From Amphibalanus amphitrite (taxonomy: Eukaryota > Arthropoda > Thecostraca > Balanomorpha > Balanidae), in assembly GCF_019059575.1 (NCBI RefSeq), contig NW_024881843.1, forward strand, positions 248,001-312,000: 64,000 nucleotides of DNA, read 5' to 3'. Made by a program: the position numbers and the translations under genes. The notes below the pieces were generated by a model. That model did not search any database, had not been told where the DNA came from, and saw only the letters and a list, made by a program, of their open reading frames with translations. Below, piece by piece: positions 42,639 to 53,720 of the stretch. Position 1 is the stretch's first letter. Each line of letters opens with the position of its first letter.

Positions 42639-43782
42639 TGTTCGATGGTGCCTCACTGTTAACGTATTTCATGTGATTGACGGATGCCTGATAATTTGCT
42701 CTCGCGCAAAGACACGTGGATGGAAAATAACGATGAATGGGAGATGGTTGGAGAGAGGGGAATACAGTCGGTTTTTGGAGGAAGTTCACCGTCTTTTATA
42801 TTTTATTTATATTTTATATTACATGCTATTTCGGCCTTTTTCCTTGTATATACGGATGGTAAAATGGCTCCAAAGAAACGTAAAGCTAACGATGACCACG
42901 ACGAGTATAACAACGACACGATCGATACGAACGGAAAAGTGGATGATTGTTGCAGGGGAAATAAAAGACATGGGAAAGGATGCGAACCTCGGTGGATTCA
43001 GGCTTCGAGAAGAGCATGACTTCAAAGCCTGTGAGTCGAGGGTGAGCCCGCAGCGAACGGCGGCAGCCTCGACGAAGACACGCTTCTAGTTCTACAGCGG
43101 CGACGAGTGCAGCTGGGCGCCCACTCGGCCGTCCGCAGTGTCGGTGACTGGGCCTGTGGAGGTACTCGAGGAGAACCCTATGCAGTGAGATGGCGCTCTG
43201 TGTGCCTGTCATCTCAGCATGAGTGGCGCAAATGTGACAACCGGATTTCTGTCCGGCAAGAAGTTTTGTGGAAGCCTTCGAAGGAGCTTGGAAGATTATC
43301 TCGTGGTGATGTGCCAGATTCCTCAGTGGTGCAGTTAGATGCCGAAGAACAGATGGGGAAGACGGTGCAGATCCAGGGTTAATTAATTATCCAACGGTGC
43401 CTGAGTATGTCCGATCGTGACAGAAGCCAGGCAGAGCTCCAGATTTGGATCGTCAGTGGTGACTGCCATGCGACGACTCCTTGGCATATTGGTGACGTTT
43501 GAGGCCGCAGCGACTTTGAAGTCAGGTGGTGGTGTTTAGGTGCAGTAGAGGATGTTCGGCACCGCAGAGTGAGTGACCCTTGAAGGTCAGGGGGTGGTGT
43601 TCGATGGTGCCTCACTGTTAACGTATTTCATGTGATTGACAGATGCCTGATAATTTGCTCTCGCGCAAAGACACGTGGATGGAAAATAACGATGAATGGG
43701 AGATGGTTGGAGAGAGGGGAATACAGTCGGTTTTTGGAGGAAGTTCGCCGTCTTTTATATTTTATTTATATTTTATATTACA
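42639..43782 (+). mobile_element. TRIM-like LTR element P
   Basis: Two near-identical 185-bp direct repeats (42639-42823 and 43598-43782). Each begins TGTTCGATGG and ends TATTACA, so TG...CA. ATACA is duplicated at both sides (42634-42638, 43783-43787). A purine-rich AAGGTCAGGGGGTGG lies just before the 3' repeat. No pol genes fit in the 774-bp interior. This is the anatomy of a terminal-repeat retrotransposon in miniature. The primer-binding site was not recognised. Confidence 0.85.
42864..43019 (+). CDS. Small basic/acidic ORF inside TRIM P, with NLS-like start
   Basis: 51 codons in frame from ATG 42864, beginning MAPKKRKANDDHDEYNND. PKKRK is a classical monopartite nuclear-localisation pattern, followed by an acidic stretch and a short Cys-containing segment. 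A neighbouring overlapping frame reads GEIKDMGKDANLGGFRLREE to 43089. I do not recognise a family; it could be a gag remnant or chance. The frame is open upstream into the 5' repeat. Confidence 0.35.
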   Translation: MAPKKRKANDDHDEYNNDTIDTNGKVDDCCRGNKRHGKGCEPRWIQASRRA

Positions 43783-43787
43783 ATACA

Positions 43788-44723
43788 TTTATTTGCCTTT
43801 AATTCAACTCTTTGTATTCTTAACTTAACTGATGGACATATATTGGCTGTAAAAACTAATCTGGTTGGCGATCATGATGCCATGATTGTTATGCTTAAAG
43901 GGACAGTATCAACGAAAAAAATAAATGTATGGAGCTGATTTTTTTTTACTAGCATTTCTTATTTTTCTGAATCAGAAAAACATAGTTTGAGGACCGAACT
44001 CGGTGAAAAATATTTTTTCATGAGCGAGTCATTTTCATGAGCGAACCACCACTACAAGCATGGCCGCCACTTTGGAAGCCTGCGAAATTACTACAGAACT
44101 GGCGCAGATAATACATTATTGACGCTACGCTTACGCGGCCGCTCTTCTGATTGAATTGTCGTTAGGGAAAGGCAGCATTAGGTATTGCCCAGAAGATATC
44201 ACGTGACAAGCTGAAGGAATTCCTTCAAGCTGAAGGAATTCCTTTGTTGAGCCGCTGGAATCCGAAGGAAACAGCGGAAATTGCCTACGACTATTTAATG
44301 AATTTAACGGTGATGAATAAGTGCGAAAAACGTTTTGGCTTTATAAAATTTAATGAAATGACCAGGGTAAAAGTTTTATTACTGGCGGTCAATTCAAAAC
44401 GGCGCAAACATTTAAACAGTGAAGATAGTGAAGCACGATTCAAAGTGTAGTACTCCTTTCGTACTTTGAGCGGCGATAGCGGGATAACGGTGTGGAGCTT
44501 CGAGGATCGGTCTTCAGTTCCCGGACCAGAAAGGTGGGGCCTATGCAATGTCAAATTTCATCAAACTGGTGATACTGTCCCTTTAATGTTCAGGAAATAT
44601 TCGTCATACGGGCATGTTATTTTTTGGCTGGAAGTGGTGCACAAAACCATGACTGGCATCAGTTATTGCTCAAAGGCTTGCGCTGACAAGAAACGAAATA
44701 CTGATGGGTTATATAATCAATGA
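43788..44723 (+). repeat. Repeat Q, unit 1 (continued), interrupted by MITE R
   Basis: 43788-43898 and 44583-44723 match 47985-48120 onward and the reverse copies at 44711-45150 and 49467-49600. The gap is the TTAA MITE at 43899-44582. Confidence 0.8.
43899..44582 (+). mobile_element. TTAA MITE family R
   Basis: 684 bp. Ends AGGGACAGTATCA and TGATACTGTCCCT; TTAA 43895-43898 and 44583-44586. The empty site is at 48113-48125 (atgcttaatgttc). Contains an 18-bp direct repeat AAGCTGAAGGAATTCCTT (about 44209-44246). Terminal AGGGAC is shared with families B and C. Confidence 0.9.
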
Positions 44724-45433
44724 ATGCATATACCACATCCATTCGGAAGTTTCTGGAATCATTAGTATTTATTACGGTCACGTAATTAATACTATTGACT
44801 GGAGACAATTCCGAGTGCATATTTTCGAATGGATGTGGTAAATGCATGAGGTAGGTATACCCAGTAGGTATACCTATCATGCATCGTCAGCATATAAGTC
44901 TTTGAAGCAAGAACTGCTGCGTATGTGGAAGAACATGGTTTTGTGCACCGCATCAAGCCAGAAGTATAACATGCCCGTATAACGAATATTTCCTGAACAT
45001 TGACCATAACAATCATGGCAGTTGCACCATCACGCAGATAATTCGAATAAATCATGATCGCCAACCAGATTAGCTTTTACAGCCCGTATATGTCCATCAA
45101 TTAAGTTAAAAATACAAAGAGTTGAATTAAAGGCAAATAAATGTATTTATATATAAAAACACCGACCGCAAAACATCTGCTCACATGTGCATGCACAGGT
45201 CTGGCCCACTTACATTGCGCGCGCAGGGGAAGGGAGGCGTCTCGAACGCGGGTATAGGCACGATTAGTGCGTCCCGCAGGCCAGAGGGGGCCTCACTCAC
45301 AGCACGAACACCACAGTTCACAGATTTCACTTTTTACTGGACAAATGCTGGAACAGCCCTCGTCGCTGCTCCAGGCTGCACGGCGGCCGCGCGACAACTG
45401 CTGGTTCGAAACCGCCGCGCCGGGGCCCGCAAC
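44711..45433 (-). repeat. Repeat Q, unit 2 (inverted)
   Basis: Reverse complement of 47985-48390 and of 42380-42640. Directly abuts unit 1 and unit 3, producing an alternating plus/minus/plus arrangement. Confidence 0.85.
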
Positions 45434-45875
45434 TGATACTTTTTAAACAAGCCGTTGTCTGGTGCATTGCTTGTCAGGTGACAACAACGAGTCAATAGTT
45501 ACTATGCACACCAACTTCTCAGTATCCAGACCAACTCTACATTTGTTTCAACGTTTGTTTCTTAACCAGTTTTGGAAACTTGTTGCCGCATGGTTATTTA
45601 ACCGGCGCCTAACTTGTACTGGTCAGCTGGTCAGCATACACATGGTCAGCTGCGCCTGACGTCAGACTTGGCGGACCAATCAGCGGTCGCCGCCCGCCGT
45701 TATAACGGCCCGCGCGGGCCCCGGCGGTTTCGAAATAGCAGTTAATGCGCGGCCGCCGTGCAGCATGGATCAGCGACGAGGGCTGTTCCAGCATTTGTGC
45801 AGTAAAAAGTGAAATCTGTGAACTGTGGTGTTCGTGCTGTGAGTGAGGTCCTCTCTGGCCTGCGGGACGCACTAA
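45434..45875 (+). repeat. Repeat Q, unit 3 (first part)
   Basis: Nearly identical to 42070-42512; continues at 46917 after the Helitron-like insertion. Confidence 0.88.
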
Positions 45876-46916
45876 TCTATCTTACTATTTGAGGAGGGTG
45901 CGTCTGTCCGTTACCGAGGTCCCGACTTGGTGGTGCTTTGCGTGGACTACAGGCCAGACCGTTGCACCTAGCGCGGTGAAATTTGCACAACTTATAGATC
46001 AAGGATGCGCGACGTGCCTTTGAGGGGTCTCAGCTTGATCGGATTGATAGGGAGCACGTGGGGCGTGCCCAAAAAGTGCAAATTCGCGTCATAGACTTTA
46101 CATGTATAAATCGGCGTGCGAAATCGGGCGAAAACGGCAAATTTTGGCCGACACGGGTCCGGTCCCCGTGCAATATCTTGGTGACCAGGGGTCCGACCGG
46201 CACGGGAAAAACAGCATCGTGTAGATAATTGAACGGGCTATCGAATGGTGCACGATGCAGAGGATGGCACGCGCCACGTGCACCGAGGAGGGCACTTTTA
46301 TGTGGAAAATTGACGTTTTGGACGGATTTTGGAATTTATTTTATTTTTAGGTGACCGTTAAACGGAGCGAGTTGGAACAACGCCTGTTGGCAAGAGAAAT
46401 GTACCGCCTCTCATGAGAAAAATGTGAAAAGCTGATTGCTCCAAATCAAGGTGGAACAAATCACGGAAGAAAATGGTGTTTGTCAATTTTGTGCCACTTT
46501 ATTAATCACACAGGTTTTGCTCAATGATCTGATATCTCTGGCAATTAAAAATGGCACCGTTGGAAAGAGCATTCAATTCTGTCCAAGGCTCAGCCTTCAT
46601 TTTTGCATGATGATCAACAGTGTTCTTAAAAATGTAAATGTTCCAAACCACTACATACCTAGTCATTTTTACCGAAATTCATCGATGGTCCTCAAAAGAC
46701 TTCACGCCAGTTTTCGAATCATTCTAAAGTAAAACGCATGATAATACGACACGGGCACCTCGATGCGATGTATCTTTTTTGCTTTATTACGAAATGCTTG
46801 GCCGTCAAAAAGCAATCGAACGAAATGGATACCAACCAAATCGACACAGACCAACCCAATACCCACTGGTCAAAAATAACCCTTCTTCGCGTTGCGGAGC
46901 ACGCGGGTAACCCTAG
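45876..46916 (+). mobile_element. Non-autonomous Helitron-like element S
   Basis: 1041 bp starting TCTATCTTACTATTTGAGG and ending CTAG (46913-46916), inserted between A and T. A 3' hairpin, CGCGT/ACGCG with 8-nt loop, lies at 46888-46905, eight bases before CTAG. The empty site gcactaatcgtgcc is present at 42507-42520 and joins exactly across the insertion, with no target duplication. TC start, CTRR end, 3' hairpin and A/T insertion are the Helitron hallmarks. No Rep/helicase is encoded. A second partial copy begins near 63680. Confidence 0.93.
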
Positions 46917-47046
46917 TCGTGCCTATACCCGCGGTCGAGACGCCTCCCTTCCCCTGCCGCGCGCAATGTAAGTGGGCCAGACCTGTGCATGCACATGTGA
47001 GCAGATGTTTTGCGGTCGGTGTTTTTTATATGTAAATACATTTATG
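46917..47046 (+). repeat. Repeat Q, unit 3 (middle part)
   Basis: Matches 42513-42638 (cgtgcctatacccgcggtcg to aaatacatttat) and runs into the LINE fragment at 47047. Confidence 0.85.
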
Positions 47047-47981
47047 TGCCAAGAGTGCTGGCCGCCACGCACGTCACGCTAACCTTAATGACGTGCTACG
47101 GCGAGCACTCAGCAGCGCAGGACTTGAGAGTGTGCTGGAGCCCACCGGCCTTGACAGAGGAGATGGCCGACGTCCCGATGGGATTACACTCTTCCCTTTC
47201 AGCCGGGGAATGAGCCTCGTATGGGACGCTACCTGCTGCGACATTTACTCATCAACGGCCATCATCAGCTCCGCCTTGAATCCTGGGAGCGCCGCCCGCT
47301 GTGCGGAAGAGCGCAAGCGCACCCGATATGCAGCTCTCTGTGAGCGATACGTCTTCGTCCCTTTTGCGGTCGAAACGTCTGGTGTCCTGGGTCCGGCTGC
47401 AGCCGGTCTCATGAAGGAGCTTGGCCGTCGACTGACAAGACAGCCCGCACCGGCGACAAGCGCGAAACAGTCTGGCTCTCACAAAGAGTCTCCATCGCCG
47501 TGGCCAGAGGTAACGCTGCCTCTGTGCTGGCCACAGCCAGGCCAGCAGTGGGCACCAGACCGGGACCGTCGCCGCCGCCATCGTCCGGACTGACCCCGAC
47601 CAGGATCCCTCAGTCACTCCAGGCACCGGAAGAAGAGCCAGTTGCGGGGCCGCCACTCGATTCAGAGGCTGATCCGCCGACACACCCACCACCACCGACC
47701 CCTGCGGACGGCTGTCGTGCGGAGAGACGCGTGACACGCTCTCAGTCCTCCTCTCTGTGCTGCCCCGGAGCATGCGCATGTCCCACTTTCACAAGTGGGT
47801 CCAGGGCTTGAACGCCCCGAGACATGCCTATTTTTTTATAGTTGCTGCGATGTTTAAAAATACCGCTACTGTTATCTCATCCAATGAAGGATCTGTTTTA
47901 ATTCGTTCTGTAATGTGCAGTTATTCCTTCAAAGACCAATGCACAAGCAATGCTAGATTATTTGGGCGATAATATATCTTT
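47047..47981 (+). pseudogene. LINE 3' fragment with PD-(D/E)XK-like C-terminal domain
   Basis: Reads GRRPDGITLFPFSRGMSLVWD, then ERYVFVPFAVETSGVLGPAA, and after a frameshift near 47470 RVSIAVARGNAASVLATA. This block matches, from memory of the family, the C-terminal tail of invertebrate RT-like proteins: RRPDG...VWD.T..D...K/R..Y...PFAVET.G..G...ARGNA. The E/D, D and basic residues suggest a restriction-endonuclease-like fold, which is inference. TTTAT flanks both sides (47042-47046, 47982-47986), a likely target duplication. The upstream RT is absent. Confidence 0.75.
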
Positions 47982-48393
47982 ATTTGCCTTTAATTCAACT
48001 CTTTGTATTCTTAACTTAACTGATGGACATATATGGGCTGTAAAAGCTAATCTGGTTGGCGATAATGATTTATTCGAATTATCTGCGTGATCGTGCAACT
48101 GTCATGATTGTTATGCTTAATGTTCAGGAAATATTCGTCATACGGGCATGTTATACTTCTGGCTTGTTGCACAAAACCATGTTCTTCCACATACGCAGCA
48201 GTTCTTGCTTCAAAGACTTATATGCTGACGATGCACGATAGGTATACCTACTGGGTATACCTACCTCGTGCATTTACCACATCCATTCGAAAATATGCAC
48301 TCGGAATTGTCTCCAGTCAATAGTATTAATTACGTGACCGTAATAAATACTAATGGTTCCAGAAACTTCCGAATGGATGTAGTGTATGTGTAG
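47982..48393 (+). repeat. Repeat Q, unit 3 (last part)
   Basis: Matches the reverse of 44711-45150. Contains the small palindrome aggtatacctactgggtatacct (about 48239-48262). Confidence 0.85.
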
Positions 48394-49461
48394 CAGGCAC
48401 TTTAGAAAATCAGTCATTTTGTAAAATGCCTAGGCATTTTACAAAAAGACGGCTGTTTGAAAAATGACTGAACGCAACCAGGCTTTTTTCAAAATGGCTA
48501 GCCATTTTACAAAATGACTAGGCATTTTGCAAAATGCCTGACCAGCATGGAATGTAGATCCCACTACAGATACTATGGCCAACAGTTTTTGGACGTCTTC
48601 CTATACCCTATAGGTACGTGTTCAGCCTGTAGCTGATCGATTTGAAGCTCTGTGATGACGACAATGCTGAGTAACGACCAGGTTGAGTTGCAGACTCGGC
48701 TGTAGCATAAAACATTGTTTAGTTAACGCTGTAAAAACTCCCAAGTACATCGACGCCGTTCGTGTTCTGCCTGAAACTAGACCTAACAAAACCAGCCGGA
48801 GACCGGTCCTAGTCAATAGGCAGGCCCGGTTGATGTACAATTACATGTAAACGAATGAGTGTAGTCTTTGTTTGATTGTGTCTTTGTTTGACAGCTTTGA
48901 GTACCTACTTGCATGGTCCCAGTTAAAAATATCAAGCTCCACATCGGGAGAATCATCAGGTCGCTTGGCGTAGGACGAGAGCGTTGGTTTCAGAAGACAC
49001 TAACGCCTAAGTGTGTGGGATCGAATCCTCGCGACCTCTAATAGTTTTACAGATACAGGCCGGCATAGGGCCAGTCGTTTGTTGACGCTCCAGATCGATC
49101 ATTTTAAATCCAGCAGCGTCGCTGACGTGGGAGTTGGAAATGTCGCGGGCCTGCACTTCTCAAAATAGAGGTAGGTATGGACTTCCCACTGCTGGACTCC
49201 TCTGGTCATAATGCTGGACTCCTCGGTCCACCTACACGCTACCAAAACGTATATAATTAGGTACTCGTATCTACAACACGCTGCTCAGTCATTTTGTAAA
49301 ATGGCTAGGTATTTTGTAAAATACCTAGGCATTTTGCAAAATGACTGGAGAGTCAGTCATTTTGTAAAATGCCTAGGCTTTTTGCAAAAAGCCTGGAAAA
49401 GCAGACATTTTGCAAAATGCCTAGGCATTTTACAAAATGACTGATTTTCTAAAGTGCCTGC
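48394..49461. mobile_element. Foldback element U rich in CATTTTGNAAAATG palindromes
   Basis: Ends AGGCACTTTAGAAAATCAGT and the inverse. Both terminal ~150 bp are arrays of CATTTTGTAAAATG and AAAATGCCTAGGCATTTT palindromes (48410-48540, 49286-49450). The central ~740 bp is single-copy here and no ORF is supported. Confidence 0.8.
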
Positions 49462-49600
49462 AACATATGCATTCATTGATTATATAACCCATCAGTATTT
49501 CGTTTCTTGTCAGCGCAAGCCTTTGAGCAATAACTGATGCCAGTCATGGTTTTGTGCACCACTTCCAGCCAAAAAAATAGCCTGTCCGTATAGAAAATAT
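49462..49600 (-). repeat. Repeat Q, unit 4 fragment (inverted)
   Basis: Reverse complement of about 44585-44715. Confidence 0.8.
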
Positions 49601-49722
49601 TTCCTAAATCAGTATCGTGGCAATTGAAAACGAACGCGAATCGTAAGTTCTTAAGGTTATCAACGCAAACAAAGCGATTGTAAGGAAGAACAAGCTCGAA
49701 CAGAGCGTTAGTACACTTACTT
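49593..49722 (+). repeat. 130-bp direct repeat, copy 1
   Basis: Matches 50290-50428 (aaaatatttcctgaatcag to gcgttagtacac). The pair brackets the V repeat. Confidence 0.8.
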
Positions 49723-50020
49723 GTTGACAATTTGTAAGCTAGCAATGCCCAGTCAAAGGCTAGTTCATCAACAAACCAGGGTTTGGTGAACCGACAAGGA
49801 AACGACTATGCCTATCCAGAAGTTGGTAGGTCCACAAGGCCCAGACTAGTACTCAACAAGGGGACGCCTATGCGAATTGGAACCAAACTTGTAGACAAAC
49901 TGTTAGTTTGTTGGCCAACAAGCCTGGGGTTGGTGAATCGACAAGGTATCGACAAGGTGACGCCTATGCGAATTGGAACCAAACTTGTAACAAGGAGCCA
50001 GCTTGTAGATTTGGTTTACA
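49723..50020 (+). repeat. Repeat V, copy 1
   Basis: Matches 58424-58717. Internally repeats ggtgacgcctatgcgaattg twice and contains GTTTGTTGGCCAACAA palindromic words. Open frames through it are not supported as coding. Confidence 0.8.
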
Positions 50021-50289
50021 GTGCACAATGGGATCCAAAATTTCATGAAAATACGTTGGGGATATCGAAATCGTGGCTCGTCAAAGCGAAGCGCCATTCA
50101 AGCCTCCAGGAGCTCACGGCAAATGTAAAGTCAGTGTGGGCTAACTTCAAGCGAAACATGCCGGTTGGCATGCCGCAGCATGTGTTTAGTGTTTACCCAT
50201 GAAATGAGGAGCACATTTATGTGTCATAAATATATTAAAACGCAATGTACCCTATTTTACATGCAAATTTAATGTGAGAACGAACTTAT
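50021..50289 (+). other. Possible decayed coding segment
   Basis: A frame reads SLQELTANVKSVWANFKRNM up to a stop at 50200. Its layout resembles the C-terminal end of a mariner-type transposase, but the similarity is too weak to call. Confidence 0.25.
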
Positions 50290-50429
50290 GGGACACCCTG
50301 TAGAAAATATTTCCTGAATCAGTATCGTGGTAATTGAAAACGAACGCGAATCGTAACTTCTTAAGGTTAGCAACGCAAACAAAGCGATTGTAAGGAAGAA
50401 GAAGTTCGAACAGAGCGTTAGTACACATT
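50290..50429 (+). repeat. 130-bp direct repeat, copy 2
   Basis: Second copy of 49593-49722. Confidence 0.8.
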
Positions 50430-51111
50430 AGTGTCATGCGGGGCAGCTGATGTAGATAGCGCAGGTGTAGTTACCTACCACCTACCTTGGTTGTTTTCTC
50501 TTTTGGCGGAAACACGGTCTCGACTTCCCCTCCTCGCTCGCCCAGGTGTCTGCGTCTGCCGATTCCTTCTTGCGTAGCTGAAAGACGCCCCGAGCGGAGG
50601 GGAAGGAGACTTGGGAAGGAATGGGGTGACGGTGGGGCGGTGGGTGGGTCTGTTAGGATCCTAGTTTTACTCTCGCTGATGCACGTTGGTGTGGAACTCG
50701 TTCGGCGTAGGAAGACTATGGTGGTGATGTTTGCCAGCGTTGCCTTTCTTTCACGGATTTGTTTTCTTGTTGGATTTTGCTGCTCACATATCGATTCACA
50801 CATACATCACTCGCACTCAAGACTGAACAGTGAACATTCAACTCGACTAATGTGCCCCGCGCCCTTGCCGACGGCTCGCCGGCGGGCACCCGACTCCGTC
50901 TCCCGGCCGGCCCGGGCGCGGCGCCGCGGCGCGGCCGTCCCGGTTACCTGACCCGGCCGGCCAAAGGTCGGACCGGCTCCGGCCGCCGCTATCAGCCCGC
51001 GGCGGGCCCGGGGAGGGGTGTTGTTCTTCCTAGGGGTCGCCGCATTCTGCCCCGCCGCAGTCTGCCCGACACTAATGTTCCGTGATTATCGCCGGCTCTA
51101 ATACGGTCCCA
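50430..51111 (+). repeat. Repeat W, unit 1 (682 bp)
   Basis: Starts attagtgtcatgcgg and ends ctctaatacggtccc. The next unit starts head-to-tail at 51112. Could be tandem LTRs or a satellite dimer. Open frames inside (about 50690-50950) are conserved in copy 2 only because the DNA is. Confidence 0.8.
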
Positions 51112-51273
51112 TTAGTGTCATGCGGGGCAGCTGATGTAGATAGCGCAGGTGTAGTTACCTACCACCTACCTTGGTTGTTTTCTCTTTTGGCGGAAACACG
51201 GTCTCGACTTCCCCTCCTCGCTCGCCCAGGTGTCTGCGTCTGCCGATTCCTTCTTGCGTAGCTGAAAGACGCC
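51112..51273 (+). repeat. Repeat W, unit 2 (left piece)
   Basis: Identical to 50430-50591, stops at aagacgcc; its right piece is at 57964-58423. The 6.7 kb between holds the gypsy fragment and the satellite. Confidence 0.85.
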
Positions 51274-51289
51274 AAAGGACCGCCAAAAG

Positions 51290-52732
51290 GATGTACTCGG
51301 GCGTGGGATGACGTCACCGAGGACGCAGCGCTGCGTGCTCAGCTGGACTATGTTGCGGGCCGCTTGAATGGTGACGACCCAGCCCGCGGCACGTGGTGCG
51401 TTGAGGGTGACGTCATGGCTGTTTGAACGGACGCCAGCTCCCTGCCACCGGAGTCGTGCTGGAGTCAGCGGACGGTGACGTCATCGAGGACGCGTGCTGG
51501 CTAAGACATAATGAGGCCACGCACATCAACATGGCCGAGCTGGACGCCGCCAACCGAGGCGTCAACCTGGCTGTCGCCTGGGGAGCGCGGACAATCGATC
51601 TCCGCACCGACTCGGCCACTGTTCATCGCTGGCTTGATGACGCCATCAGCGGCCGCGCGCGCCTCAGAACAAAGGCGCACGGGGAGCTGATGGTTCGGCG
51701 ACGTGTGGGGATCATCTGTCAGCTGGTCGGTGAGCTGCGGCTACGACTGTCGGTGACGCTCGTGCGGTCGGCTGAGAACCGAGCTGACGCACTGACGCGA
51801 GTCCCCAAAGACTGGCTTCGTAACGTGAGTGTGACTCGAGAGTGCGAGTCTCCATCGCCCGGAGTCAGTGCGGCGGTCGTCTCCGAGCCGCCGCCTCTGG
51901 CCGGTGCCGCCGCTGGGCGTGCCGACAGCGGTACGGCGGACGAGCTCCGTGCAGCCGTGTGCCAGTCACACGATCGGGCCGGCCACCCCGGTGTCCGTCG
52001 GACATTGTACTTTGCCCGCCGTGAGGTGTCGCGTGACGTCACCCGGGCTATGGCTCGTGCGGTGGTGGAGAACTGTGACGCGTGCCGCTCGATTGACCCG
52101 GCCCCGGTGCGGTGGAGACATGGCTCGCTCGGCGTGTCTGTCCCGTGGCAGCGCATATCCATCGACGTCACCCATCACCGCGGACAGAACTACCTCACCG
52201 TCATTGACTGTGGGCCATCGCGCTTCTGCGTGTGGCGCTCGCTGCGTCGCGCCAACGCCAACGAGAGCGTTGGCCACCTAGAGCAGCTATTTCTCGAGCG
52301 CGGAGCCCCTGAGGAGATCCTGACAGACAATGACACGGTGTTCCGTGGCCGTCATATGGCTGTGCTCGCGGCGCGGTGGAGAGTGGCTCTCAGATTCCGA
52401 GCTGTCCACGAGCCAGGCGGGAATGGTGTGGTGGAGCGGTGCCATCGGACAATCAAAGTCATCGCCGCGAGGCGCCAGTGTACCGTGGCCGAAGCGGTTC
52501 ACATTTACAACGTGACCCCGCGCGATGGAGTGACGGCAGAGTCCGCCCCGGCATCCGGGGTGTATCAGTTCAACGTGCGGGATTGTATTCGGTCCGCGCC
52601 GTCTGACGCCGCTGAAGCTAGCGAGCGGCACTCACTCGTGTCTGACGACCGGTGTCGTGTTAGGCCGCCGCTATCTGACGCCACGGAGGCTGTGGGTCAC
52701 CCCCACTTGTATCTGACGGGGCGCGTCTCAGA
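51290..52732 (+). pseudogene. Ty3/gypsy pol fragment: RNase H and integrase
   Basis: Upstream codons from 51290 read the RT-RNase H connection and GTWCVEGDVMAV. A TGA at 51424-51426 and a frameshift near 51440 interrupt TDASS, the RNase H start. From there one frame gives THINMAELDAANRGVNLAVA and LRTDSATV (RNase H aspartates), then VRSAENRADALTRVP. Integrase follows: HDRAGHPG and CDACRS (HHCC zinc), then the D,D,E triad in ISIDVTHH, ILTDNDTVF and GNGVVERCHR. RT, protease and gag are missing. GC content is much higher than in the BEL copy. Confidence 0.9.
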
Positions 52733-53185
52733 GTGGGGGACAGGGTGTGGGTGCGCCGACGTGGGACACGCTGCACAGATATGTCACGGCGCGGGACGGT
52801 GACGGGCTTGGTGTCGCGACAGGTAGTCGAGGTCGATGGGGTCCCATGGCACGTCAGAAACGTTCGTCACCGATGTGACCGGCAGGACAGCGACGGGGAC
52901 AGTGACAGTGTCGATGACGGCGACGGGGACAGTGTCGATGACGGGCCGCCATTGTACGTGGACTGTCACCGGGAGGCAACTGAGGACGGCGCTGACGCGG
53001 TTGTAGACAATGGACCGACCGTGCGTGCTGTGCCTGAGACACTGCAGCACGCTATGGAGCAGACGGGGACTGAGCCCCCTGCAGCCGAGCCGGCTGTGGC
53101 TGAGCCTCCTGCAGCCGAGCCGGCTCAGGTCGAGCCGGTGCTGCTGCGGCGGAGCGCCCGCCTGCAGAGTCGGATGGTGCGTTAG
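52733..53185 (+). pseudogene. Ty3/gypsy integrase C-terminal tail
   Basis: Frame-shifted continuation: GDRVWVRRRGTRCTD, GTVTGLVSRQVVEVDGVPWH (small barrel-like integrase C-terminal fold), an aspartate/serine-rich repeat (DGDSDSVDDGDGD), alternating PPAAEPAVAE repeats, and the terminal LRRSARLQSR motif usual at the end of gypsy pol. A stop at 53183 ends the element's coding part. Confidence 0.82.
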
Positions 53186-53199
53186 TGGTGCGTACTGCA

Positions 53200-53720
53200 G
53201 TGTGGTCCACTGAAAATGTACTAGTATGATTCTTGAGTATCAGGTGGGGTGGCCCCCGGCTGCCGCCTGTCCGCGGGCGCTTATGACTCCGTTGCTCTGG
53301 GCGGCGGGACGGCGACGGCCCGCCCGCAGAACGCGAGGGTTCGGAGTCGGACCATTCGGAGAGGCCGGAGCTGCTGGGACTGCGCCTCCGTCGGCGGCGG
53401 CCGCGGTTCTCAGACGAATGTGACCACCTCCGGTGTGGGGGATCCGCAGGCCGGGAAGCTTGGCGGAGACCTGCCGGCCCGGCGGTGGCGCGGCCTGCGA
53501 TGGACGGTCGACGGCCGGGTCTCGGGAAGCATCCGCCCGAACTAACCGAGATGTCTGCGTCGGCGGGAGAGCCACGGCTGTCGGTGTCGGCTGCCGTAGC
53601 CGGCCTTGACACGAGAGCGGGTTCACTGGCAGTGGGTTGAGGCGGAGGGGGCGCGGCCGTCTGTCGCCTGGATAATAAACGGGAAGAGGGAAGTCGCAGT
53701 TGGTGGCGAATGGCGAGCCG
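53200..53720 (+). other. GC-rich segment after gypsy pol, possible LTR
   Basis: Directly follows the pol stop. A candidate LTR could run from TGTACTAG (53217) to GTCGCA (53698), with AATAAA at 53673. The sequence after it, TTGGTGGCGAATGG, looks like a primer-binding site. There is no second copy in the window to confirm. Open frames on both strands are GC-rich shadows. Confidence 0.3.

Noticed and set aside
50487-51085. Open frames in repeat W (also at 57990-58396)
   Set aside because: Identity between copies is explained by DNA duplication; composition is GC-rich low complexity and no domain is recognised.
51719-52631. Minus-strand open frames opposite gypsy integrase
   Set aside because: They are antisense shadows of a GC-rich coding region.
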